From positions 22,361,659 through 22,425,658 of the forward strand of contig JACSVZ010000008.1 in the NCBI GenBank assembly GCA_014706295.1: a stretch of 64,000 bases of DNA, given 5' to 3'. A program made the translations under genes and the position numbers. This DNA is from Lycocorax pyrrhopterus obiensis. Its lineage: Eukaryota; Chordata; Aves; Passeriformes; Paradisaeidae. The notes beneath the pieces are model-generated. The model did no database searches, was not told the DNA's origin, and was given only the letters and a program-made list of their open reading frames with translations. Shown here one piece after another: positions 45,901 to 57,900 of the stretch (position 1 is the first letter of the stretch; each line of letters begins with the position of its first letter).

Positions 45901-48900
45901 AGCCCGCAGTCCCAGCTGCAGAAGGACATCCCCCACCTCGGTCACATCTCCAGCCTCCTCTCGCAGGGCTCTGACACCTTCTGGGGCCTGTGACATGCTT
46001 GTCTCTCAAACCTGGTATTTTTGGTCTCAAAACTGATCTGGAATCTGACAAAATATGAATCATCCGAGAGATGTAAGAGCGGGCAGAGTCCTGGGCATAT
46101 TAGAGTGTATTTTTAGATGGCACGTGTTGGAATTTGACTGTTTCTTAGGGAAAAAAAAGGAGGTTTTCAGATCTGAGTGCTCTGGCCATGCTGGGAGCCC
46201 CGCTACTGGCTCTGCATTGCATTGCCGGCCTTCCCACGGCAGCATAGGAAGGAGGATGAGGTCAGGCTGTGCTGCACAGCCCCTGCTCGACTCTCCCATC
46301 ACAGAGGACCACACTGGGGTCCAAGCCCTGAGTGTCTTCATGAGCCCCTTTATCCGCTGCTGGGAGCTCATGGCATGGGCACATGCATGCAAACGGGATT
46401 GGCACCTCAAACCCTTCTGCTGGCCGCAGACAGCAGCCGTGGCTCCAGCAACACCTGGAGCCAGTCCCTGCGCACTTCCAGAAGCACGGGTGTCTCTGGG
46501 GACACCAGCACCCAAAGCTGCATCTGTAGCCCAGCCATGCTGCCATGTCCTTGCACTCATGCCAGTGATGGTGACACATATTCCTCTCCAGGCTGCCCTG
46601 AGATTGTTCCTGCTGCATCTGGTGGTGAGATCCGTGAGTCTGTAGTGCCCCCACTGTGAGACAGCCACCCGCCTCCCTCCAAGGGGGCTGATATCTGCCC
46701 AGCTGCACTGGTCTGGGTCTCTCCCCCTCTGCAGGGTTTGCAGCCAGGACCCCACTGTTCGGGAGATTTCATCCCCTCTTTTATCTTGGCGGTTGGAAGC
46801 CGGGGAGCCGATAATGATGAAGGAGTGTAAATGTCAGCAGGAAACCAGCTTCAATCAGAACTGTTAAAAATAAACCCGCCAGGCCTGCTCTGGCAGGGGT
46901 AATCAGCCTCGGCAGCTCCTCTCCCCAGGTTCTAGAGCACGAGCTGCAGCCGTGCCGAGCAGTGCCAGGCCGCCCGAGCAGCCATGCTGGAGGCTGGCTG
47001 CAACCGTGGCAGCTCCAGCCTTGGCCAGCACCTCCCCTGGAGCTGTGAGGAGCAATCCCCCAAGCCGACCAGGGTGAAGAGTCCCATCCTCTCTTCCCGG
47101 GCAACACCCTGACTCTCCCCTTGGTGGAGCTCCCCTCTGCAGTCCTGGCTGCTCTTGAGCTCAGTCAGGCTGTGGCAGGAGATGTGGACACGCAGGTAAC
47201 ACAGCCCCTGGCTATTCAGGCACATCCACAGGGCAGAGTCAGCCACGGGCTCCTGGGGTCACAGAGCCACAGTCTCCACTGTGAGTCAGATGCACTTGGA
47301 CCAAAGACAGGAGGTGCATTGTTAACCCCAAAGATAATTAGCCTCATGGCAGTTTTGAAAAGAGATGTGGGGCTGCTCCATCACTTGAGCTTTAATACGA
47401 AGATTGAAGATCTGTGAGAGACCCCTGGGTGCCCACAGACTCAGAGCCAGGACTTTCCAGTCTGTGCCTTGTGGTCAGGTGCTGCTGTCGGGCTTGATAC
47501 TCCTCCAAGGCTCCATGCATGCATGGATCAGGGAAAGGGAGGAGGAGCACCCAGATGTGCCTCCAGCAACTCATTTCTGCCTCCCCAAAACAAGGAGGGG
47601 CTGTTAATCCCCAGCACAGGCAGGTCCGTGGGGTGGGAGCTACAGCTGTACTCACTGCCTGCAGGCAGAGGCTTCCCCAGACCTGTGGTGTGGTTTTGTG
47701 CTGGGGGCTCTTCAAAGAGCAGCTCCGTGGAGGGAAGCCTTGTGGCAGATCCCAGTTCCCTGTGGCTTGGCTATGACTGGGTGCTGCTCTCCCAGATCCC
47801 CTCTCGGGAGCAATGTTACTGGGGCAAGAGCAGCCACAGCTTGGGCCAGACTTGTGGCAGGGCTTTGCTGCCTGCCTTCCAGCAGTTCTTATCTTGGCTT
47901 TGATGTGTGTCACACGAGATGGAGTCTCTTTATCTGCCTGTTGGGTTTTCCCTGCAGTGTGTCTCTGTGTTGATTCCCATGCTCGGGTGCTTTGCAGCCC
48001 CGCACTTGCTCTGCTGTTTCCCATCCTCCTTTCCTTCTCCTACCCTGGCTGTTTCCTCCCAGCCCTGTGCAAAATCACACCTCCTTTACCAGCTGTTGGG
48101 TACGATTTGAGATGTCCCACTGGCTCCACCCTGGCTGCCTTTCATCCTGCAATGCATCTCCCACTTCTCATCCCACTGCCAGCCTCTCCCCAGCGATTTC
48201 AGGAAGCCCCAGGCTATGAGACTTAAGAGTTTTACCTGTCTTAGTGCTAGGGCCAAGCATGAGGAGTGTGCAGGACCCGTAGTCGTATCAGGGCATCTCG
48301 CCAAGTTCTCCAGCTGTCTTGGAAGGTTCAGCCTTGGTTTCAGAACATCCTCCAGCCCACAGGGAGTTTGCTGTAGCTCTTCTTAAAGCTGGGGCCAGTT
48401 GCTGTCCCAGGACCTGCAAAGCTGAGGAGCAGCATCACACATCCACAGCATTGCTTCTTGGCTCACCAAGATCTGGGACAGATCTGGGACAGCCGGGATG
48501 CAATTCTCAGCTTGGCTCAGCCTCATTCACACCTCGGAGGAATCCAGGAGGGCTGGCAGGGCTGGCTTCACACTTATTAGCAATTAAAAGCCTCAGAGCC
48601 TGGGAGTCAATTAGCTCTGGGCTCTGCAGTGCCGCAAACCCAGGGGATGAGCCTGCTAACGAGAGCTGCAGCCAACTCCCCACAGGGCTCAGGGCTGGCT
48701 CGCCAGAAGAGCTATTTGCTTTTTCATTTACACCTTGGATGAGTGTTGCACCATGGAGTTCGGGATACCTTCTCGGGTGTGAGCTGCCAGGCAGGGAGCA
48801 CAGGCTCCGTGCTGGAGGGATGTAAGGCTTCGTGGCAGGCAGGGCTGGAGCCTGGCACTTCTCAGGGCATGGCACAGCCATGCCCGGGGTCATGATGGGC

Positions 48901-51900
48901 TGAGGGGGATTGACCTTGTCCTGACTGTCACAGAGCTACACGGGAGGGTCTTGCTGTGGCACACTGCTGTCTGCTGGAGGTAGAACACACATTGTCCAGC
49001 AAATCCTTGCCACCACCCCCAGCTCGCTCTGTCCCAAGCTCTGGAGCTGCTGGGCTACTCCGATTTGCTGGACATCCTGGAACATGTGGGTCTGTGAGTG
49101 CTGAGGTACGACGCTCTGGGCAGCAGTTTCCCTCGGCAGGGCTGGGGGGCCTGGCGTGCAGCCCTGGGGAAAGGGACGTCTCCGTGCCTTTTATTTGCAG
49201 TGTGTGGGGAACGTGCTGGAAATGAGCCGGGCTATGCAGATGTGAAGCAGGTAGGTGCACAGGCTGCAGGGTAGTGTGGGAGCTGGAAAAACATGCTTTG
49301 GTGGAGGGTTCGTGTAGGGATTTCCCGCTACTACAGGGTAAGACAGAAGCAAAAACATGAAAAGAGGGAAAAGACTTGCTGAACATCAGGGCTAAGGGGA
49401 CTTGGAGGTGGTGAGAAGCAGGGATGCAGAAAAGCAGGAAGCTGTGCAGAAATGGGGCCAGTGGCTGGGTGCCTTGGCTCCCAGTGGCAATGGGACACAG
49501 AGGCTGTGAGCCAGGCAGGTGCAGTTTTAACACTCAGTGTCCAGCCAGACACTTGCTGGAGGGAATGAACCCTCACCCAGCAGACAGTGGGAACTGGGGT
49601 AGATGTGTCAGCCACACAGCAGGTCCTTTCACAGAAAGTGACAGGCTGGCTACTCCCACAGGTGGGTTGCAGGACACTCCCCTGGCTCACCCCAGGCTCT
49701 GCCAGACCACAGGGCACTGGACACAGAAGGTGCTGTGGCTCTCTCAAGGTACTTTGGGATGCGGGGGAGCTGACCGCGATGCCTTAGCCTCGTGTTGGCT
49801 CCCCTTCCCACCGATAACGAGGTTGCAGGAACAAAGGGACACTGTGGGGAGGGGGCGGTGACAGGCACGCAGGGTTTGCAGCTTGTTATTTCACTTGTGT
49901 TTCCATTAAAGCTCCTGCTTTTAACTTGTTTCAATCTCTGAAGAGGCTCCAGGGTGTGTAGCAGATGCTTTATTCCCCCTCCCTCCCACCCTGCCTCTTT
50001 TCCTTGGCCAGTTCCCCTTGTCCCCCTTCCCACGGAGGCCGAGTCCCGCAGCTCTGGCATTGCAGCGCAGCCCACGCAGGAGCCGATCCTCGCTGGAGCT
50101 GGAGCAGAGCCACTGCACAGGCGCTGCCCTGGCAGGGAGCTGCTCGGCAAAGCCCGGCTCATGCGAGTGCCCTCCCCGCACAGATCATCCCACTCGCAGT
50201 GGACATTGCACGTCCCCAGCTTCCCCGATGTCCAAACATGGGGCTGCTGGTGTTACCCGTGGTGCATGCACCCCCATGCCTCAGCATCCCCGAGGTGTCC
50301 CCTCAGCACACACAGACACCGTGGTGGCACCCTCGGGTGGTACCAGCGAGAGTCAATTGTCAAAATGTCCGGTACAGACAGCAGGTCATGGCACGGGTCA
50401 GCAGTGTCCCTTTGAAGCCACTGAGATTTATGCATGCCCTGAAATGTTTTGCTAAATCAACACCACCACGCTGGGGCTGGGACTTCTCTCACTAACTGTT
50501 GCCATGAGCATACATTGCCTTTTACACATGCTCTGCTCGCCTGTCCAAGCAACAAACCTCTCCAGCTTTAATGTTTTTGGAAGCATCTGCATCTCCTGGG
50601 AGGGAGGGAACCAGGGCCAAAGCCTGGGGTCAGCACGGCACTTTGGGAAGCCTGGGGAAGGCAGGGTAGTATGCATGAAGCATTGCTCCCTACTCTGGCA
50701 TTGTTCACTTTTACTCTTTACTGTGTGGACACAGTGGGCAAGCAGAATTCGTGGATAAGGCTTGTGTCACCGAGGTCTGTGGTCTGAGACGCTCAGCACA
50801 TCGTGGTGCCAAGCTGTGTTTTGCCTTGATGCAGCAAAGGATTGTTTTGTCCTTATATATAAGGCTTGGCAAGGAGGAGCTCTGATTCATTGCTTGCACT
50901 GGTGCTGAGAAAATAAGAAAAAAACATTACTACGAGAAACCTCAGGTGGGAATGGGGCCAGCTCTCCTAAGGGAAGTGATTATTATTTTCACTTGAACCA
51001 CAGTGGATGTGACCTGGTGCCAAGAGATGCTGAGGATGCTGGTCCCTTCAGGAGGACTGTCCCATGGCCTGGAATCAGCTGCCATGGGTGGTGTGTGAGC
51101 AGGTGATGATGTGGATACAGGGAAAGGCACCCTCAGGGCCTGGCAGCCTGTGTGATTCAGAGCATAGGGACCCTGCCTCTTGCAGGTGGGGACATGAGCC
51201 CTGCTTTCCAGCAGGAATAGGGTAGAGATATGCACGAAAGGGCATATAGAGGCCAAACTCCCCAACCCACTGAGGAGCAATGAGCCCTGCACAGAGCAGG
51301 AGAGGTCAGTGGTGTCTTTCAGGCTGGTGCGGTGACTAGAAGGATGGCTGGATGTCCTCATCTCCAGGATCCCTGTAAGGACACCACCCTGCCTTTGCAC
51401 AGTGCTTTGCTGTGCCACACAGATGTCTTCTGTGCTGAATATAGGTTGCTGCCAGCATCCTTGTCCCCTCTGTCTGTACTGTCCCTGCTCCATGCACCCT
51501 TTCCCAGTACCCGTCAAGGCGCTGTGGGTTGGGAGGCAGTTTCTGTGGCTGCAGGTTGCAGTCTTCCCCCAGCTCGCTGCGGGCTGTGGCAACCGGAGCT
51601 AGGAGGATAATGAGATCTTAATAGTCCAATTATATCCCATCGATTTACTCAGCACGTAATTGTTGGCGGCTGGGGCTGCCTGATGAACCGCTCCTCTCCG
51701 GCTGCCAGCGGGGAGGGCTGTGCCACCCCGCCCAGCCTGGGATGCTCTTCACAGCAACCAGCTGCTCCCCCTTGAACCCCTGTAGGAGCAGCACCTCCCT
51801 CTCCCCCTTCCCACTCACTGTCCCCCCCTTCCAGGAGGGGCAGTGACGAGAGTGACAGGCAGAGATTGGAGCAGGGACCTGGTATCCTGCCCTGGCTGGG

Positions 51901-54900
51901 CATTCCAGCATTGGGCTGACCCCAGGCTGATGTCCCCCATACTGCCCTGGGGAGCAGAAGGGTTGTGCAACTCTGTGTGCCACTAAAACAGGCTGACAGG
52001 AGAAGTGACTCCTGGTGGGTGGCAGTCCCTGCCAGCAGAGCAGTGGTGGGGCCGTTGTCCATGCAGCCTGCACTGGGCAGTGTGGTGCTACCAGAGGTGT
52101 GCCCAGCTGGTCTCCCGGCAGCAGGAGTCAGCTCTCAAGCATCCACCTGCAGGTGTTCTTGCCACAGCAAGGCATGGCAGGTGCATCTCTGCACTTTGCT
52201 TCTATGAATTTTCGTTTTGAGCTGGCTGTGGCTGAGAGATCCATGGACTCCTAATTTGGAGGATTCACTCTTAGCTGTGATTTTAAGCCTGTCTTCGTGA
52301 TTGTGTCGGTCATCCCTTGTTCTAGTATTGTGAAAAGCAGTAAATCATGTTCCTTTTCCCCCACACCATGCTGCTTTGGACCCTGTCCCATCCCCTCCCA
52401 TTTCCCCTTCTGGCCCCTGCCAGAGCTCCTTTTCCAGAAACCCCACCATGTTTTTCCTGAGTGGCAGGGGCTCACGCTGAGCTCACCATGCCACACTTTG
52501 GCTTGTTTGTGCTTCAGGCTCTCCCATCCCACCTTGTCCTGTGCAAACGCCGTCAGCCCCAGGGCTGGGGTTGCAGTGGGTGGTAGACAGCAGCAGGCAG
52601 CACACAGGCTCTCTGTGGCCTTGGGGATGGTGGAGTGAGATGGGCTGGGGGCAGTGGGAGGTCTGTCTCATCTCCTTGGCCAGGATGGAGCAGTGTCAGC
52701 AGCTGGGCCAGCGCAGTCCATTAAAAATCAAACAGTGTGACATAATGCTGGGGGCACACCACAGGAGCCTGTACCTGAGACAGGGCTGCGGCACCCTCCT
52801 CACACTGGCACTGGGGACTGGGGCAGGTGACACAGTGGGCAAAACTCTGCCTTGTTGCCCTGGCATCCTGCTAATGCAGCAGCAGGGTGGCTGCTTCCCA
52901 TCTCCAGCAAGCAGCTCCCTTAGGGACACCCCTCCTTGGGCACTGGGTCTTTGCAGGACTGGGAACTTGTGTGTATCACCTTGAGTAGATTGTGTGGCTG
53001 GGACACGTGGGTGACGCTTCCCCCAGCACAGGGCTGCAGGTGCTGACACTGGCACACGCAGCGGGTGTAGCAGCTCCCGCCCTGAAGTGGCAACCGGGAG
53101 TGCAAAACCCCTGGGGTACTCTCGGCTGTCGCTACTAATGCAAGTGATGATTAGTCTATTGATTTTTTGTAACGCAGGAGTCTTTCTGTCCCTTCAGTTC
53201 ACCCCTTGTCACCTGTCAGGCAGTGAAGGTGGTGGTGTGAACAGCTGTCAGCCCTGTCTCTGCTCATCCCTCTGCCCTGGACAGGCTGTGCTGGGACAGA
53301 CAGCATGTGTGGGGTGATCTGAGAGACACAGGGTTGCTTAATAGCTGCTGGTGCCACAGTCCTTGCCAGGGAAATGCCATTTGCGCTCTGGCAGAGCCGC
53401 CTCTGGCACAGCACCGGGGAGGTGAGGCTGGGATCCGGGGAGCATTTGTCCCAGCATGAAACACTGATGCTCCCCAGGGCCGGTGGCTGTGGTTGCCTTG
53501 TCTGCATGAGGCTTGGTGGGTGGTTGCTGTGGCTGAGCTGGTGCCTGCAGTGACTGCTGCCAGCACTAGTGGAGCAGAGCTGCTGCGGCAGCACCCGGCC
53601 TGTGAGCAGGGACCTGTCATGCATTTTCATTGTGGGAGCTGTGGGCTGGCAGAGGCTGAAGGGTTAATGCCTTTCATCTGCCCCTTGGAGTAGGAGAGGC
53701 TCTGAGAGACCAAGAGATGATAATGAATTTCCAGCACCGATGCTGGGGAGGAAACAAGGTAAAGAGAAGAGCAGCCCCCTGCACTTCACCTGCCTGGAGT
53801 CAGCAACTGGTCCCGGGCATGCGGGCACTGCCAGGGCGGAAAGTCACTCACCTGCCACAGTGTGGCTCCGCAGCCCTCGCCGGCATGCCTGGGACATGAC
53901 ACGGGCTGCAGCCTTGGCCCGGACAAGGTGCCCGCGTGGCTGCTGACACCGGGCGAGATGGACCTCTGTACCACCACCGGAGCCAGCGCAGCGGCCGCTG
54001 CCAAGCCGGGTTGCCTGGCGAGGGCAGCGCCTTGCCGGAGGGCTGCCAGGCCGCCCCAGCGCTCTTGGCAGGCAGCGGGGGGCTCGGAGGACGCGGGGCC
54101 AGCGCCGCTGGGAAGCAATTACCTCCCCGCTGCGTCCAGCCCTAATCCCCTCACACGGCGCGCAAGGAGCCGGCTCGCCAAACAAGGCTCAATCAGGTTA
54201 AAGTGTGAAGTCAGGATTAGCCAAAAGAATGAGAGCGTGGTAATAGCCCCGGCCTCCTTGCCCGGCCGCCGCAGCCCCGCTGCGGCCCCCTCCCTCTCAC
54301 CCGCCCTCCGGCCCAGCGGGCTCTTGCCGGGAGATTAAGGCTGCCGGGGCTTGTTTGCCTGAGTGGGCTCCCCACTGGGAAGCCATGTCGAACAGTTTTG
54401 CTCGGGCGCCCCGCTAAGCGCCGGGCAGGGCGTCGCGCTGGGGGGTTGGCTCCCGCCGCCGAGCCCCTGCCAGCCCCGAGGAGCCGCGTCCCCGCGCCTG
54501 GCTGCTCGCCGAGGCTCCCCGGGAACCGGCGGCACTGGCATGGGGCTGTGGCTGCCAGGAGAGGCAGCGCCGGGGCACCTCCTGAGTCGCTACAGATGCC
54601 GCGCCGACAGCCGTCACACACACAGTGGGGCAAGGCAGCCGGGTGTCAGATCCGAGCAGGGAAGACCCCGAAATCCTAATGCCTGACCACTGCCATCCCT
54701 CTCGCTGCCCAGCCAGGGAGGACTTGTGTGGATATAGTCTGGCCACGAGGCTTTCGGAGGACTTGGAAGAAAAGTGGGTGCCTGCCTTCTCGCCGTCACG
54801 GAGCTGTGGGTTGCAGCTGGCTGCTGCTGTTGTACGGGTATCTGCTGGGTCAGAAATCCCTGTGGGATTCTGTTAGCAACAGATGTGTTCTCCATCACCT

Positions 54901-57900
54901 CCTCACCCCTTGTTATACCCCTCGGCACCCCTGGGACAACCAGAGCCCTCTGCACCTTGTTCTGTGCAGGGACAAACTCCAGCTGCGTGGTCCTCTGGGA
55001 CCGTGGCACAGGGATGGGAGGACAGGGGCGCTGTGAATGGACTGGCTGTTTGGTCAACCCCTGGATTCAATAGCCAGGAACTCTTAAACTTGGAGCTTTA
55101 GGACAATATCTGGAAGTGAAACCAGAAAAGGCAGTGAGGGTGACTGTGACAACTCCCTCTCCTCTGTCTTTGCCCGTCTGTCAGCTGGTCCCCAGCAGGA
55201 CTGTCAGACCTGTCAGTGCTCGTGGTCACCGCTGCAAGCTGGCACTCCACATGTGGTGGCAGTGACTCTCTTGTATTTGGCGAGGCGTGAGGCGGCACCA
55301 ATGCAGCCGCCGCGGGTGCTGCGAGTGGCATGGCGGAGCGAGGAGAAGCCGTGCCATCTGCTGTTTCTTCTGCGCCAAAGTGTAAAGCAAACATAGCTGG
55401 GAGCTATGAAACACCAGGAGGGAAGGGGCCGTGCCTTGTTCCAACGCCGGGGCCCGAGGATCCCACAGGCAAAGCATGTGTTTGTCCTGGTGTCGTCAGC
55501 TGTGTAACCGTGCCATGTAATCTAAGCCCGGTGCCGGGGCCTTGCTGAAACCCTCGCATCCAGCGTCTGTCCCTCTTGGCTTCGGTACCCCCAACGGCAG
55601 CACTTCATCGGTGACTGTCACAAAAAGCTGTGAAGGGGAGAAGCCTCGCAAAGTCAGTTGCAACCTTCTAGCGGCATTTCCCTCGCAAGCTGTAAATGAG
55701 CAGCTTGGAGACAGACGCCTGGGTTTACTCCCTGGGCGCGCTGGGACTCCCATGTGCTCCAAACAGAGAAATGGGATCAAGCTTTCCACAGGGGAACCAA
55801 ACAAGCTGCAGGCAGGACCTGCCTGGGCAGGCAGTGCCAGAGCTGGGAGAGGGGTGCAGAGCACTGAAGTGTGGTGCTCCCCTCTGTGACAGATTTCGTG
55901 CTGGAGGACAGGCAGCTCCCAAGAAGGAATGCGGTGCATTGAATGCATTGCTAGGAAGAGTGGTGAACTGCACCTGGAGGGTTCATAGAATCATGGTATG
56001 GTTTGGGTTGGAAGAGACCTTAAAGATCATTTAGTCCAAAGCCCTGGCCATGGGCAGGGATGGCACCCACTAGATCAGGTTGCTCAGTGCCCCATCCAAC
56101 CTAGCCTTGAACACTTCCAGGGATGGGGTAGCCATAGTTCTTTGGACAACCTGTTCCAGTGGCTTGCTATCCTCACAGTAAAGAATTTCTTCCTCACATC
56201 TAATTTAAAACTGTTCTGTTTTACTTTAAAACTGTTCCCCTTATCACTGTCTGCCCATGTAAAAAAGTTGCTATCTTTTCCGAAGAGTTTTCTAAGGGAT
56301 TCCTTCTGGGAGCTAAAAGAGAAAAGAGGAGTTGGTGCAATGCTGTCTTTTTCTGAAAGGTCAGTGCAATTCCTGGGGGTCCCCACGCTCATCACATCGC
56401 CAACATAGTATGAGGAGATGTTTGTATTTGAAGGAGTGCTGGGGTATTGGAGGCTGCTGCGGGCGTCTGGTCCTTCCCCTTTGGAGAGGGTGAGGGGACT
56501 CCGATCCCTTTGGCGGGGAGGTCGGGCTGGAGTTCTAGGAATAGCTGGCAGAGTCAGGGCAGGCAGAGCAGGCAGTGCAAACAGGGCAGGCAGCACAGAC
56601 AGGGCAGGCAGCACAAACAGGCAGGGCAGCCTGGCAGTGCCGCCACGTGGGTTGCTGTGAAACTGCGCCTGCTGCTCGCAGAGGATCTGGGCTTTTCCTT
56701 CTCCAGCAGCCTGGGCAGTTCCCAGGGCAGCATCTCCCTTCCTCTGCCTCGGCAATGATGCATTGCCATCCGTTTTGGTTCCCCAGGAACGCCCCAGAGT
56801 GATGCACAAACTGTGCAGGGGACAGGGGCTGGTGCATCACGCTGGGACTGTATGGCATCTCCTTGGTGGTTGGGCATCCTACTGGAGGACTAGGCAAGCC
56901 CACTGTCCTTGTGTTTTCCTTTTTGTCCTGCATCTGTGCAAATAACGCTAGTGCTTCCCTCTGAGAAGGAACTTCCCTTGTTGTGGCAGTGAAGCTTTCA
57001 GCTGGGGTGAAGTCCCAGTTTGGAGACCTCCAGGTATTTTGCAAGCAGCTTGTGCCCATTGGTTGAGCCCATTTTTTGGAGGGAATGAGGGCATGGAGAG
57101 GAATGTGGATGCTGTGCCTCCATCCTGAGCCAGTCCAACTAAAGGGTATCAATAGCGATCAGGCTTTGTTATGTTGAAGCAGAGCTGGTGAGCACTATGT
57201 GTGAAATGCTGACATCTGTGGACGCCCTGGGATGGTGTATGGGCTGGGATGGGGGTGTCTGTCTGGCCTGTATAGTTCTGGGGATGTTTAATCTGTGCAG
57301 GATGCCCTGGTCCTATCCCTCACTCACCCATGGACTTGCATAGGGAAAATGCTGTGTTGTGCCTCAGTTTCCCTGTGCCAGGAAGGAGATGAGAACTTGA
57401 CCTCCTGCCCCAGGGGTGGCTGGAGCAGGACTGTGCTGGCACCGGGCTGGGAGCAGGCCATGCAGTTGCCAGCCAAGTTTGGAGGAGCTTCTGACTATTA
57501 GGGTGGGAGAGGGAATGGCTGTTTGGGAGCCCTGGGAAACAAATAAAACAAACAGGTCCTCCCAGAGCTGAGCCAGTCCACCCAGCCCCTACTTGCAGTG
57601 AGATTTGTGGTCTTCATGGTCTTTAAAAGCCAGCCCAGGCATGGTGGGGGATCTGACCTGCTGCCAGCCCTGCGACACAGAGCCCTTGCTGGCTTGGCAT
57701 GCCCTGGCATTGCAGAGCAGGTGATTACACAGACAGTACCCTGCAGTGATGAAGTAAATAATGACCCGATTATTCGTGCCCTCTGAAATGCAGGTCAGGC
57801 TCCATGGGAATGCCTCCTGGAGCCACTAAGTGTAATTACCAGTTAATCAGCAGGGACCTGTAATTATAGCAGTCAGAGAGTATTTAAGTATGGAGGGTTT

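Larger units (their letters stand above)
40090..55982 (+). other. SLIT1: SLIT1 intron 4, middle part
   Basis: Non-coding intron. It contains an A-rich simple repeat, AT-rich candidate regulatory blocks at 42712-42860 and 45585-45745, an AT-rich patch at about 46770-46915 and a CpG-rich island at about 53930-54620. A 12-bp direct repeat (AGATCTGGGACA) occurs near 48470-48495. No coding exon or RNA gene could be supported. Confidence 0.85.

Noticed and set aside
56084..56809. 241-codon minus-strand frame as a host gene
   Set aside because: Its C-terminal part is CR1 ORF2 remnant and its middle is translated minisatellite (LPAL repeats).
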